Shown: positions 35,145 through 45,121, counted from the stretch's first letter. The stretch: 49,236 nt of DNA from Pseudocolwellia sp. AS88 (GCF_030551755.1 NZ_JAUPEC010000030.1:1-49236), one strand, 5' to 3'. A program made the numbers and translations. Notes: generated by a model not told the origin, from the letters alone.

Positions 35145-38100
35145 ATGTTTTTTCGCCGTTTAAGAAACAATTTAAGTATAAGAAAAAAAGTATGGGGGCT
35201 AGTACTGTTACCTGCCATCGTTATTATTGGGATTTCTGGCCGACAGGTTTTAGAAGTTAACGACCAATTAACGAGCTTAGAAAAAGCAACTCATCTAGTT
35301 GATGTTATCAGCCAACTAAAAAATCTTAATAATGCGGCACATGAATTACATTTTTCAGATAACAATTCGTCTAATAAATTTACACTTCAACAAAAAGAGT
35401 TATCTAAATTAGCGATAATTACAGAGCAAAATACTGAAATATTTTCTGAGTATGAAGTACAGCAATTCCAAAAACTTATCGAACAATATAAAGAAACTAT
35501 CCACGCAATAGAAAATGCCGAAGATAAAGAAAGTAAACACGATGCAATTCAATGGCAAATAAGTATATATAAAGAACTTTTATTAACCATAGAAAAAACC
35601 CATTTCAAAGCTCCTATGGAAGTTGTGGATAGTAATTTAAAAGCTTTACTCCAGCTAGAATGGTTATCTTTTTGGGTACAAGACGAAATTTGGCAAAGTG
35701 AAATAATTCTTGGGCATGAACATAAAGACTTAACAGAATTAGTAAGAGACGAAATACGTGCCTTAATTCAAAATCAGCAACTCTTTGTCGATAGATTTTT
35801 GGCAATAAATGCCGATAAATCTCAAACTAAATTATTACTTAGTGTATTTTCTAATATAGCTTTCGAACAAAGTAATACTTTTCGAGAGCAGCTTCTTGAT
35901 AATAATTTAATCACTCAAATAACACCTCAAGCACTTGAGCAAGGCACAAAAGCATTTTCTCAACGACTATCTCTTTTCCAAAATGTAGCTAAGGCAATAA
36001 ACGAACAACTACAACAAAACATCCAAACATCAGTAAGTACGTTTGAGCAATATCGTATTATATTTTTCAGTATTACTGCCGTATCCATTTTAGTATTACT
36101 GTTATTCGGAGCCAAATTAGCCCAACGTATTACTTCAAATCTAAATACCGTATTAGATTTCTTAGATCATAAAGGCGATCACGAACGCGAACTAAAACTG
36201 CATATTGAAGGTAATGACGAACTCAGTAAGTTTGCTGTTGAAGTTGAACGACTCGCGATAGAACATCAACAAAACCAAAGAGATTTAATTGCTAGTAAAA
36301 ATGATGCTGTAGAAGCAAAAGAAATAGCGATTAAAGCCAGTAAAGCCAAAAGTAGCTTTCTTGCAAATATGTCTCATGAAATTCGTACGCCACTTAACGG
36401 TGTTATTGGTATTTCGGAAATACTTGCTAGCACCAACCTGAGTGCAACTCAAAAAGATTATGTGGATACAATAGAAATATCTTCTCAGCTTTTACTCAGT
36501 TTAATTAACGACATATTGGATTTCTCTAAAATTGAATCAGGCAAACTTCCGATTAGCGCATACTCTACTTGTTTGCGTGAAAGTGTTTATGATATTGCCG
36601 CTATTGTTACGCCTAAAATTAAAGAAAAAGCAATCTCACTGCAAATAAACATAGATCAAAACTTACCTTTAAGAGTAATGGCGGATGATCACCGTATAAG
36701 ACAAGTATTAATGAATTTAATGTCTAACGCCGTTAAATTTACCGAAAAGGGTTGCATAACTATAGGCATAACATGTGAGAAAAAAGGCGATGACACCTCA
36801 TGCTTATTTGAAGTAACCGATACAGGTATCGGTATCGATGAAGCGCAGAGAAAGAACATATTCGAACCATTTTCTCAAGAAGATAACTCAACAACCAGAC
36901 AGTTTGGCGGAACGGGTTTAGGCTTAGCCATTAGCACTCAACTTATTGAGCTTATGGGTGGCAAGCTTGCGTTAGATTCCGAAAAAGGTAAAGGCAGCCG
37001 TTTCTACTTTTCTCTACCCTTAGATGTTCCACAACAGAATATAGAAAAATATACCTTACTCGATGAAACTCAAATTATTCTTGTATGTGATGATTCAGTA
37101 ATCACTAAAACCATGATGCAACAACTTGAATTTTTGGGCTTAACCATCACAGATTACAAGTTATCACTTGAGAGTGCACCTAACCAAAGTGAAAGCACTT
37201 CACAAATCATTGTTTATGCGATTACTCCAAAACAATATGAATATCTTGATTTAGCCAAGCTACAAATTTATAACCGAGGCAATAGCGCAGTATGTTTAGT
37301 TAGTCCGCTGAATGTTAAACCACTTGATTTTCAACAAAGTATTAGCGCCCTACTGACTTTCCCATTATTAGGAAACCGACTCAAGAAAGCACTAGAGCGG
37401 AGCCATAAAAGGGTTATATCTCAACATAGTGAAGAGTCAAACACAGAACAAGACACATCAATGGATCATAGGATCCTATTAGTTGACGACAATAAAATAA
37501 ATCAGAAAATAGCCTCTTTACACATCAAAGCTTTAGGCTATAAGTTCGATATAGCTAACGATGGTGAAGAAGCTGTAGAAATGTTTAAGTCTGGTGAATA
37601 CGATCTTGTACTAATGGATTGCATGATGCCGATAAAAGACGGGTTTACAGCCACTAAAGAGATTCGAGAATTCGAAACTACAGAGGATAAAACTCGATCT
37701 ATTATTATTGCTTTAACGGCTAGTGTTATTGAAGGTGATATTAAAAATTGCTTCTTAGCGGGTATGGATGATTACCTACCAAAACCATTTAAACCAGAAA
37801 TGCTTAAGAGTCGTATTATTAACGCCCTCTCAGTGAAAAATAAAAAAGAGAAAAAATCAATTCAAGTAGAAGACAATAAAGAAAGCGAAGCACCAACTTC
37901 TGCAATAAAAGTATTAATTGTTGAAGATAATAGGATTAATCAAAAGGTTGCCTCTTTAATTCTCAAACAAAAAAATTATCAGTTTATGCTTGCCAATGAT
38001 GGACAAGAAGCTATCGATATTTACACTCAAGATCAGAGTTTTGATATTATTCTGATGGATTTAATGATGCCAATAAAAGATGGTTTTGAAGCGAGTGAAG

Positions 38101-38285
38101 AAATAAGAAGTTATGAAAAATCTCATAACTTACCTGCTACCCCAATTATTGCGGTCACGGCTAGTGTAGTGAATGACGATATTGATCAGTGTTTTAAAAT
38201 AGGAATGAATGCTTTTATTCCCAAACCTATCCAATCAGAAAAACTATATAATGAGATTAATAACTGTTTAAATTTAAAAAGTTAA
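35145..38285 (+). CDS. Hybrid sensor histidine kinase with pseudo-receiver and two receivers
   Basis: A 1046-residue membrane kinase. A membrane segment lies at about 17-32, a periplasmic, mainly helical sensor at 33-303, a second membrane segment at 304-324, and a linker or HAMP-like part to 375. The phosphoacceptor is H411 in NMSHEIRTPLNG; the ATPase domain has NLMSNAVKFTE, DTGIGID and GGTGLGLAIS up to 620. Residues 642-745 look like a receiver that kept the acidic VCDD start but lost the phospho-aspartate. Two intact receivers follow: LVDDNKINQK with D825 and K880, and IVEDNRINQK with D972 and K1027. There is no HPt domain, so a separate phosphotransfer protein is needed. It faces away from the PstS-like/barrel pair with 298 bases between. 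Confidence 0.93.
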   Translation: MFFRRLRNNLSIRKKVWGLVLLPAIVIIGISGRQVLEVNDQLTSLEKATHLVDVISQLKNLNNAAHELHFSDNNSSNKFTLQQKELSKLAIITEQNTEIFSEYEVQQFQKLIEQYKETIHAIENAEDKESKHDAIQWQISIYKELLLTIEKTHFKAPMEVVDSNLKALLQLEWLSFWVQDEIWQSEIILGHEHKDLTELVRDEIRALIQNQQLFVDRFLAINADKSQTKLLLSVFSNIAFEQSNTFREQLLDNNLITQITPQALEQGTKAFSQRLSLFQNVAKAINEQLQQNIQTSVSTFEQYRIIFFSITAVSILVLLLFGAKLAQRITSNLNTVLDFLDHKGDHERELKLHIEGNDELSKFAVEVERLAIEHQQNQRDLIASKNDAVEAKEIAIKASKAKSSFLANMSHEIRTPLNGVIGISEILASTNLSATQKDYVDTIEISSQLLLSLINDILDFSKIESGKLPISAYSTCLRESVYDIAAIVTPKIKEKAISLQINIDQNLPLRVMADDHRIRQVLMNLMSNAVKFTEKGCITIGITCEKKGDDTSCLFEVTDTGIGIDEAQRKNIFEPFSQEDNSTTRQFGGTGLGLAISTQLIELMGGKLALDSEKGKGSRFYFSLPLDVPQQNIEKYTLLDETQIILVCDDSVITKTMMQQLEFLGLTITDYKLSLESAPNQSESTSQIIVYAITPKQYEYLDLAKLQIYNRGNSAVCLVSPLNVKPLDFQQSISALLTFPLLGNRLKKALERSHKRVISQHSEESNTEQDTSMDHRILLVDDNKINQKIASLHIKALGYKFDIANDGEEAVEMFKSGEYDLVLMDCMMPIKDGFTATKEIREFETTEDKTRSIIIALTASVIEGDIKNCFLAGMDDYLPKPFKPEMLKSRIINALSVKNKKEKKSIQVEDNKESEAPTSAIKVLIVEDNRINQKVASLILKQKNYQFMLANDGQEAIDIYTQDQSFDIILMDLMMPIKDGFEASEEIRSYEKSHNLPATPIIAVTASVVNDDIDQCFKIGMNAFIPKPIQSEKLYNEINNCLNLKS

Positions 38286-38456
38286 TAACATATATACTTT
38301 ATTACTTAACGTTTAATGATGATGGTGACTTTAGGATTATCAGATATTAAATAAATGATTTATAACTAGACTTACTAAGTAGAACTCGGGATAAGCGATT
38401 ATGCCTAACATTATTATTCAATCGCCTACCCTAGCTACATGCAGGTAGGTATTAAC

Positions 38457-38765
38457 TCACTTCACATTATCGCCCTGACAATACCAACAAATTTCGAATG
38501 ATGCATCGTTAGATTCAGCACATTGCTTACACTTCCAGTCTTGCCCTTTATTGATAACCTGAGAGTTTGTAGCTATTTGTGACGCTTGCTCAAAGTCTGA
38601 ATCTTCAAATACCCAAACTTCTGGCCATGAGTCAAATGAAGATATTTCACCAACGGCTCCTTGAGCAAATTCATTTTTAAGAAACGTTTTTATATCTTGT
38701 GCTTCAATAAGGTTTCTTACATTAGTCACAAGGAAATGATTTTCGTTGGTATATACCATTTTCAT
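38457..38765 (-). CDS. DUF2007 domain protein with C-terminal zinc ribbon
   Basis: The 102-residue protein has an N-terminal DUF2007-type domain (VTNVRNLIEAQDIKTFLKNEF..VGEI..WPEVWVFEDSDFEQASQI), a fold proposed to bind ligand or partner proteins in signalling. The last 30 residues are a RanBP2-like zinc ribbon: W-K-C-x2-C, then C-x-Y-C. Function unknown. It lies 255 bases beyond lapD on the same strand, behind a probable terminator, so it is a separate unit. Confidence 0.8.
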   Translation of the reverse strand: MKMVYTNENHFLVTNVRNLIEAQDIKTFLKNEFAQGAVGEISSFDSWPEVWVFEDSDFEQASQIATNSQVINKGQDWKCKQCAESNDASFEICWYCQGDNVK

Positions 38766-38961
38766 AATTAAATTCTCTCAGTGCTCACATAGATCCCCAT
38801 TAATAGATAAGAAATATTTTCTGGTTCATTACCTAACGGTTAGCTTCTTATTTATAGATCAGCGTTAAAGTCGATTCTTATACACTTTAAACCATAGCCC
38901 TTCTCTGTGCTAAAGAAGACCTTATTCTTTTGTCTTTCATTTCAAATATCTGGTTAAACAA

Positions 38962-38988
38962 AAACAGTTAGCTTTTAGCTACCTGTTT
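38962..38988 (-). terminator. Probable terminator of the adhesin-export operon
   Basis: On the minus strand AAACAG-G-TAGCT pairs with AGCTA-A-CTGTTT (one internal mismatch) and continues into TTGTTT. It lies about 30 bases past lapD. Confidence 0.65.
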
Positions 38989-39020
38989 CATTTGCTCTTG
39001 ATTATTAAAATACTACAAAC

Positions 39021-40946
39021 TTACTTCACTACAACATCTTCAGGTGCTGAAATATAGCCTTGGTAGCCGTTTGCTTTTAAGCGAGTAAAATGAGTAAGTT
39101 GCTCTTGGTCTTCAACTCCGGTAATAATCACTTCAATATTTAAGCCTTTCGCAACATTCATCAAGGCACGACATAACTCATTACTTTGATTTAGCTTGTC
39201 ATAAAAAGTAAAGGACTGATCAAGCTTAATATAGTCAGGCTGTAACTTTTGTAAATAATCAAGAGAGCCTATCTGGCGTCCGCAATGATCTATACCTATT
39301 TTAGCTCCTGCAGCTTTAATCACTTGTGCAATATTATTACATTGTTCAAATGAGCTTAATAATGTTGACTCAGGTATTTCAAACAACATACGCTCAACAT
39401 GTGAAGCTTTTCGCAAGAACTGAGCTAACCAAATAGAGAAGTTAACATCAATTAAACTATCATGACTTAAATTTATAGCAATCGGCTGTGGCTCTATAGC
39501 TAAAATATGTTGCTGCTCAATCGTTTCTAATAAACATTTATCAAGCTGGCTACCTAAAGAAAGTAGTTCAATAAACGGCATAAATTCAGCAGCCGTAACG
39601 ATACTTTCATCAATACTTAAACGACAATATATTTCTCGATGAATAACTTCTTTGGTGTTCATGTTTAACACAGGTTGCCACTGAAAAATAAAGTGGTAGT
39701 TTGATATCGAATCTTCTAGTTTACTGCGCCATTGAGCTCTACTGTACTTCTGTGGCTGCTCTGCATCAATCCAATGACTTATTTTGTTTTCTCGATATGC
39801 TTGTTGCAATGCATTATCGGTTTGCGACATAAGATCTGATGGTTGCATATTGTCGAAGCGCTGACTTACCCCTAAGTAAAACTTATCATTAGCTAAGCAA
39901 CCTGCTTTAGTAATCTCTTGGTTAATAATACGAATAAGTGTTTGTAAGTATTTTTCAATTTGATGATGTTCAGCTTTTGTTATTAAAAAGGCAAATTCGG
40001 TATTCGCAATACGTGCAATAATGCTATCAGCAATCTCAGGCAACTCTTCCTTCATTCTGCTAGAAAGTGCCTTTATAATTTCATCTCGCCCTTGATAACC
40101 ATATTTACTGTAAACCTCTTCCAACCAATCAAATTTAGCTAGGATAAGTCCACCATATCCCGGTTCGTTCAACCAGTTATTCATTTGAGCAGATAAGTAC
40201 TGCCTGTTAGGTAGGTGAGAAACTTGATCAATAAGTTTGTTTTCTTTTAACTCACTAACTTCATCTTCTAATGTAGTAAAAACATTTTTCAATTGTCCTG
40301 ACATTGAATTGATTGCCGTTACTAACTCTTGTAACTCAGTAGTTTTAGGCATTTCAATATCATCGCCAAATTTACGTTGTGCAATTTCTTTCGCTTGCAC
40401 TGCCATCTTGTTCAATGGCTTCAAAATTCTGTTTAATCTAAGTCTTAGTGCAAAAATAGATAGAATAAATAAGAAAGATAAGATCATTACCGTATCATTC
40501 ATTATTCGCCATAATTCTTGATAACCTAAAGCAGGATGACCTTCAATTTCAAGTGTTGCTAATTGCATCCAGCCTGAAGTGATGGTGCTTTGCTTTTTTT
40601 GCACTTCGAATAAATCTAAATCGACCAGCCACTGGGGAACACCTTCGATAACAACAGGGTTTTCCCATACTTGTTCTTTACCATCAACAAGCCAAGTTAA
40701 GGTTACTTTACGGTAAAATCCACCTTCGAAAATTACATTAACTAAAGTTTCAGCTGATGCAATATCTCCTGTTTCTATATGGGGTTGTAACATTAAACCT
40801 AGTGAAGTCATCGTATTGTTTAGATCAGATTCCATTTGTTTACTCATGAAATCTTTCGCTTGGCTAAACTGGAAGTAAACCAAACTGGTCATTACTAACA
40901 GGAACAGTCCGAATAATAACGAATTTATTTGTCGAAATAAGGTCAT
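39021..40946 (-). CDS. lapD: LapD-type c-di-GMP receptor
   Basis: LapD is an inner-membrane protein that, with c-di-GMP bound, holds the protease LapG inactive and so keeps the adhesin on the surface. The 641-residue protein has a membrane segment (about 9-27), a periplasmic LapD/MoxY-type domain (about 28-148), a second membrane segment (150-168), HAMP (170-220), then GGDEF and EAL domains. Both are degenerate: the GGDEF site reads ANTEF (near 314-318), and the EAL site reads REIYCRL (437-443), so it binds rather than makes or breaks c-di-GMP. It begins four bases after lapG, as in Pseudomonas and Shewanella. Confidence 0.94.
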   Translation of the reverse strand: MTLFRQINSLLFGLFLLVMTSLVYFQFSQAKDFMSKQMESDLNNTMTSLGLMLQPHIETGDIASAETLVNVIFEGGFYRKVTLTWLVDGKEQVWENPVVIEGVPQWLVDLDLFEVQKKQSTITSGWMQLATLEIEGHPALGYQELWRIMNDTVMILSFLFILSIFALRLRLNRILKPLNKMAVQAKEIAQRKFGDDIEMPKTTELQELVTAINSMSGQLKNVFTTLEDEVSELKENKLIDQVSHLPNRQYLSAQMNNWLNEPGYGGLILAKFDWLEEVYSKYGYQGRDEIIKALSSRMKEELPEIADSIIARIANTEFAFLITKAEHHQIEKYLQTLIRIINQEITKAGCLANDKFYLGVSQRFDNMQPSDLMSQTDNALQQAYRENKISHWIDAEQPQKYSRAQWRSKLEDSISNYHFIFQWQPVLNMNTKEVIHREIYCRLSIDESIVTAAEFMPFIELLSLGSQLDKCLLETIEQQHILAIEPQPIAINLSHDSLIDVNFSIWLAQFLRKASHVERMLFEIPESTLLSSFEQCNNIAQVIKAAGAKIGIDHCGRQIGSLDYLQKLQPDYIKLDQSFTFYDKLNQSNELCRALMNVAKGLNIEVIITGVEDQEQLTHFTRLKANGYQGYISAPEDVVVK

Positions 40947-40950
40947 TGCT

Positions 40951-41658
40951 TTAAAACTCCAGCTTTAGCTTGGGTTGTTTAAGTGTGGCTGTATTTATAC
41001 GTTGACGTAAATCACGCCAAGACTTTAAACGAGAAGATTTACCGCTAAGCACCCCACGCCCTTTATCTTTATTTAGCCATAATTGGCTACCATTAAAACT
41101 ATATACAGGTATAAGATCGTTACGTTTTGTGGCAGGTTTTATGACGCCATCAATATTATCTAAAATAAGAGGAATAGAGCCTGGAGTGTCATAATAAGCT
41201 AATACCATATGATACTGATTAAGATGTACAGCTTTTACCATGGTAATACGCATTTTCTCATCAGGTATTCCCAGCTCCAGTAGTGTAAAATATTTAGCAA
41301 TAGAATAATCTTCACAGTCACCACCATTTACACCAATAAATTCTACTGGAGTTGCCCAGTAATTATTTACTCCCCATAATTTACTATCATCAATAAAACG
41401 AAACATGTTGAAGAAACGGTTAACCTTTTTTAAGGTATCTTGTTCAGTATCAACCGTTGCTGGCTTCATTAATTTGAACCAAGCTTTACCTCTTTTTTCA
41501 GCTCGGGAGCCATAATTATTTTTTAATGACTTAACAATTTTGGCTTCATCTAATTGAGAGTTTTCAGAAGCTGAATGCACAGATAGAAGAGTAAAACTAA
41601 AGAGTAATACTTGAATTGGCTTTGATAACATCGCTGTTAAAAAGCGTTTTTTATTCAT
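40951..41658 (-). CDS. lapG: LapG-type periplasmic adhesin protease
   Basis: LapG is a transglutaminase-like cysteine protease that clips the N-terminal retention module of LapA-type adhesins when c-di-GMP falls. The 235-residue protein has a signal peptide (to about SVHSA) and the catalytic triad C115 in GGDCEDYS, H150 in NQYHMVL and D167 in LILDNID. The spacing agrees with known LapG proteins. It is 15 bases after the OmpA-like gene and four bases before lapD. Confidence 0.95.
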   Translation of the reverse strand: MNKKRFLTAMLSKPIQVLLFSFTLLSVHSASENSQLDEAKIVKSLKNNYGSRAEKRGKAWFKLMKPATVDTEQDTLKKVNRFFNMFRFIDDSKLWGVNNYWATPVEFIGVNGGDCEDYSIAKYFTLLELGIPDEKMRITMVKAVHLNQYHMVLAYYDTPGSIPLILDNIDGVIKPATKRNDLIPVYSFNGSQLWLNKDKGRGVLSGKSSRLKSWRDLRQRINTATLKQPKLKLEF

Positions 41659-41673
41659 ATTACTCTCTATTCA

Positions 41674-42306
41674 TTACAGTTCTTGATCAACGCTATAAAT
41701 TGTCCATTCCATCTCATCAAGATGTTCTGTATGCGTTAACTCCGCCATAATACGACGATTAGCAGCATGAGCTTCTTCAGTTTGTCTTTCATCTTCTAAT
41801 CGTTGAAAGCCATAACCTATATAATCAAGACGCTCAGCAGGTATTTTAAAGTCATGTATTAACACTAAAACAACAGCTTTAGCTCTCTGTTCAGATAAGG
41901 TTTGATTATGGTTAACTTTACCCACTTTACTGGTATGGCCTTCTATAACTACTTTTATCTCTTGGTTTTCTTTTAGGAAATCCGCTAAAACTCTGATCTT
42001 ATCGTAAGCATTATCAGGTATAGCAAAAGAATCATTAGCAAAATTAATCTTTATTTTGAATGGTTCCATTTTCGTGATTTGGTTTCCACAGCCATAGTTA
42101 TCAATAGAAGCGCCAAGAACTGTATTATCACATTTTTCACGAGCTTTAATTACACCATCACTGTCATAGTCATTTAAGTCTTGTAATTGCTCAACAGGTG
42201 CATCGTTATTTACAATTCTATTACCAGCACAAGCACTTATTAATATGGTTGTTAAGATTGCAACAGAAATATTGGTTACAGAAACACTAAAAAATTTATT
42301 ACTCAT
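41674..42306 (-). CDS. OmpA-like peptidoglycan-binding lipoprotein
   Basis: The 210-residue form begins MSNKFFSVSV and has a lipoprotein signal with the lipobox ISAC, cysteine 26. A short DYDSDGV-type calcium-loop segment follows, and then a C-terminal OmpA domain (IEGHTSKVGKVNHNQTLSEQRAKAV), which binds peptidoglycan. Frames open further upstream at 42330, and both starts have ribosome sites; the ATG at 42306 leaves the signal peptide at normal length and overlaps the tolC-like gene by eight bases. An OmpA-like gene in this position is shared with the Shewanella bpf cluster. It probably anchors the export machine to the wall. Confidence 0.88.
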   Translation of the reverse strand: MSNKFFSVSVTNISVAILTTILISACAGNRIVNNDAPVEQLQDLNDYDSDGVIKAREKCDNTVLGASIDNYGCGNQITKMEPFKIKINFANDSFAIPDNAYDKIRVLADFLKENQEIKVVIEGHTSKVGKVNHNQTLSEQRAKAVVLVLIHDFKIPAERLDYIGYGFQRLEDERQTEEAHAANRRIMAELTHTEHLDEMEWTIYSVDQEL

Positions 42307-43717
42307 TGCTAGCTCCTTGCTCATAATCATGCTCTCCTTCCCATGCTCTAGAACGTGTCACACGTAATGAATCAAGCAATTGTCCTGTTACATTAAGTAA
42401 TCTATAGCGAGCACTTAATTCACTATATTTAGCATCTAAATAATCTTGTCTAGCTTGAAAAAGCTCATTTTCAGTATCAAGTAAATCTAATAAGTTTCTT
42501 TGCCCTAAACTAAATTGTTCTTTGTAAGCTAGTTGAGTTTCTTTAGAAGTAATAATGTGTTGTTTAATATAACCTTTTTGTAAGCTAAGCATTTCAAATG
42601 CACTCCATGCATAATCATAACTTTCAGTTACTTGGCGATGAGCGCTGTAGTTAATTTCTCTAGCTTCATTCACTTTATAAGCAGCGCTTCGCTCTTGTGC
42701 CACATCTCTGCCGCCAGAAAACAAATTATATTTCAAACGTATCATGGCTGTTACATCATTTCGATGTCCACCAACGTTATCACCAAAGCGATTAAGACCA
42801 CTTTCACCAGCAAGATCATTATCAGCATTGGCATCTAATTCAAAAGTAATGGTTGGGTAATAACTAGACTTTACTGATTTTCTAAAAGAATGCGCAGCTT
42901 CAATATCTTGACCTGCTGATTTAATAACAGGATGATTTTGAATCGCAACTTCTAAACCATGCTCTCGGCTTTTAGGCAACATATCAGCGTCAGGTACAGG
43001 CACCACTAAATCCTTTGGCGGTGTATTTGTTAAATGCATAAATAAAGTTCTGGCATCTAAAGCGTTATTTCGTGCAGCAATCAAGTTTGATTGAGCACGA
43101 GCTAAACGCCCTGTTACTTGTGATAAATCAGCTACGCTACCTAAACCAGAGTCAGTTCGTTCTTTAATTTGTTCGTAGATTTCTTGATGTGAACTTACAT
43201 TTTTTTCTGATAATGTAATAATTTCTTCAGTTTTAATATAGTTTAAGTACGCTTGGCTGACTTCTAATGCCAAATCTTCTGCAGTAGCAATAAGAGTCCA
43301 CTTTTCGGCGCTTGCTTCATAAGTTGTTCTATCAACTTCACTACTTGTTAGCATGCCATCAAAAATAACTTGTTTTAAACTTAAACCAAATTCACCACGT
43401 TTTAACTCTGTTTCTCCATCTGAGAAACCAAGTGAACTTCTACGATTACCTGGAGTATCTGTATACTCGTATCCATAGCCTGCAGTTAAATCTAAAGTAG
43501 GTAAATAACCAGCAGATGCTCGATTTACATCTTCTTCTTTTGATTTAAAGCGTGCGAAAGCTTGTTTTATATCAGGGTGTGTATCTAAAGCTTGAGCCAC
43601 AGCCATTTCTAAACTTTGGGCGTTAAGTATTGGTGAACATAACGCAGATAAACCAAGTAGGCTGTATATACCTAACCGGTTTATACCAAACATTTTCATT
43701 CTCATTTTAATTTCCAT
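42299..43717 (-). CDS. lapE: TolC-family outer-membrane channel (LapE/AggA type)
   Basis: It is the outer-membrane exit duct of the type I adhesin exporter. The 472-residue protein has a signal peptide (to NAQ-SLEMA), the two TolC repeats (ALDTHPDIKQAFARFKSKEEDVNRASAGYLPTLDL at about 43-78; LEVAIQNHPVIKSAGQDIEAA in the second half) and YNLFSGGR at the beta-barrel. The ATG at 43717 lacks a clear ribosome site; an internal ATG at 43705 with GGAA upstream may be the true start. Thirty bases separate it from lapC. Confidence 0.93.
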   Translation of the reverse strand: MEIKMRMKMFGINRLGIYSLLGLSALCSPILNAQSLEMAVAQALDTHPDIKQAFARFKSKEEDVNRASAGYLPTLDLTAGYGYEYTDTPGNRRSSLGFSDGETELKRGEFGLSLKQVIFDGMLTSSEVDRTTYEASAEKWTLIATAEDLALEVSQAYLNYIKTEEIITLSEKNVSSHQEIYEQIKERTDSGLGSVADLSQVTGRLARAQSNLIAARNNALDARTLFMHLTNTPPKDLVVPVPDADMLPKSREHGLEVAIQNHPVIKSAGQDIEAAHSFRKSVKSSYYPTITFELDANADNDLAGESGLNRFGDNVGGHRNDVTAMIRLKYNLFSGGRDVAQERSAAYKVNEAREINYSAHRQVTESYDYAWSAFEMLSLQKGYIKQHIITSKETQLAYKEQFSLGQRNLLDLLDTENELFQARQDYLDAKYSELSARYRLLNVTGQLLDSLRVTRSRAWEGEHDYEQGASNE

Positions 43718-43747
43718 ATTTTATTGTTTACACTAAAATTATTTGCT

Positions 43748-45121
43748 TTATCTTTCTCTTAAGGCTGCTTCGTTAGCACGTAAAATTGGGTTTAATATGT
43801 ATTCTAATATTGTCCGCTTACCCGTAATTACATCCACATTACTTAGCATCCCAGGAATAATAGGCATTTCTTCGTTGTTTTTATTTCTAATACTTGATGC
43901 TTCTGTTTTAACACGTATTACATAAAAACTATTTCCTTCTTTGTCTTGTGTTGTGTCAGCACTAATATGCACAACCTTTCCTTTTAAACCACCGTATCTT
44001 GCAAAGTCATACGCGGTAATTTTAACAACAGCAGGTAACCCTGGATAAATAAAGCCTATATCTCTAGGTGTTACTTTTGCTTCAACCATTAACATATCTT
44101 CTGTAGGTACAATTTCTACAATTGTTTCCCCTGGCTTTACAACGCCACCTAAAGTATTAATATGTATAGTTTTAATTGTACCTACAACAGGTGATACAAT
44201 TTGTGCCTTGGTTACTTTATCTTGAGCCCCAACTTGTGCTTCGTTTATTCTAGAAAGCTTATTTTGTAGCTCATTTAACTTTGCTCTAGCTTCAGCTCGA
44301 TAAGCTAAAGCGGTTTCTCGTCGATTAAGTATAGATTCTTGTAGCGCAGACCTTAATTTCGGTGATAGCAACTGTATACCACCTAACTCACCTTTCAATT
44401 CGTTAACACTGCGTTCCAGCTTATATAGTTCTATTTTTGAGACTATATTTTTTTCTGCTAGAGGCCGAGTCAAATCAAGTTCTTTACTGGCTAGGCCATA
44501 GCTGACCTTTAATGTAGCTATTTTAGATTCAAGCTCAGCGATTTCTTGTTCACGTTGCTGTATTTGTTGATACTGAATAGCTAGTTGGTTAATTAAGTTA
44601 TCTAAACGCCCTGAATATTCATCTTGCTGACGTTCAACCATCAGACTAGCATTTTCATTAAGATCTTCAGGATAAATAGGCACTTGTTTATTTATCTGTA
44701 TTTGTAATTTCCAATCTTCATTTACGCCAACTAAAATACTAGAGAGCTCGGCTCTTAAACGAATAATATTTGCTCTTAAGCTATCAACCTCTTGCTTTTG
44801 TTCAGCAAAATCTGAGCGGAAACGTGTATCATCAATTCTTGCAATAGGCTGCCCTTTAGTTACTTGCATACCTTCTTGAACAAATAGCTTTTCGAGTACG
44901 CCACCATCTAAACTTTGAATAATTTGTACTTGTGATGAAGGAATAACTTTACCTGAACCAGAAGTTACTTGCTCTAATGATGAGAAACTTGCCCATAGAA
45001 TAAAGCTAAAGAGCAATCCAGCCATCGCCCATATAGTTAGGCGATGTAAGCTAGGCACTTCTGTTAGCATTGCGCCATAAACATCATCAGCCATTTCCAG
45101 ATCTTTTTGGCTTACTTTCAA
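43748..45121 (-). CDS. lapC: HlyD-family membrane fusion protein (LapC type)
   Basis: LapC links the ABC exporter to the TolC channel. The 457-residue protein has a single membrane segment at about 27-47, a lipoyl-like half-motif GGVLEKLFVQEGMQVTKGQPIARID, a long coiled coil (about 110-300), and a beta-barrel with KAQIVSPVVGTIKTIHINTLGGVVKPGETIVEIVP. Its start overlaps the lapB stop by four bases (ATGA), and lapE follows. Confidence 0.95.
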   Translation of the reverse strand: MKVSQKDLEMADDVYGAMLTEVPSLHRLTIWAMAGLLFSFILWASFSSLEQVTSGSGKVIPSSQVQIIQSLDGGVLEKLFVQEGMQVTKGQPIARIDDTRFRSDFAEQKQEVDSLRANIIRLRAELSSILVGVNEDWKLQIQINKQVPIYPEDLNENASLMVERQQDEYSGRLDNLINQLAIQYQQIQQREQEIAELESKIATLKVSYGLASKELDLTRPLAEKNIVSKIELYKLERSVNELKGELGGIQLLSPKLRSALQESILNRRETALAYRAEARAKLNELQNKLSRINEAQVGAQDKVTKAQIVSPVVGTIKTIHINTLGGVVKPGETIVEIVPTEDMLMVEAKVTPRDIGFIYPGLPAVVKITAYDFARYGGLKGKVVHISADTTQDKEGNSFYVIRVKTEASSIRNKNNEEMPIIPGMLSNVDVITGKRTILEYILNPILRANEAALRER

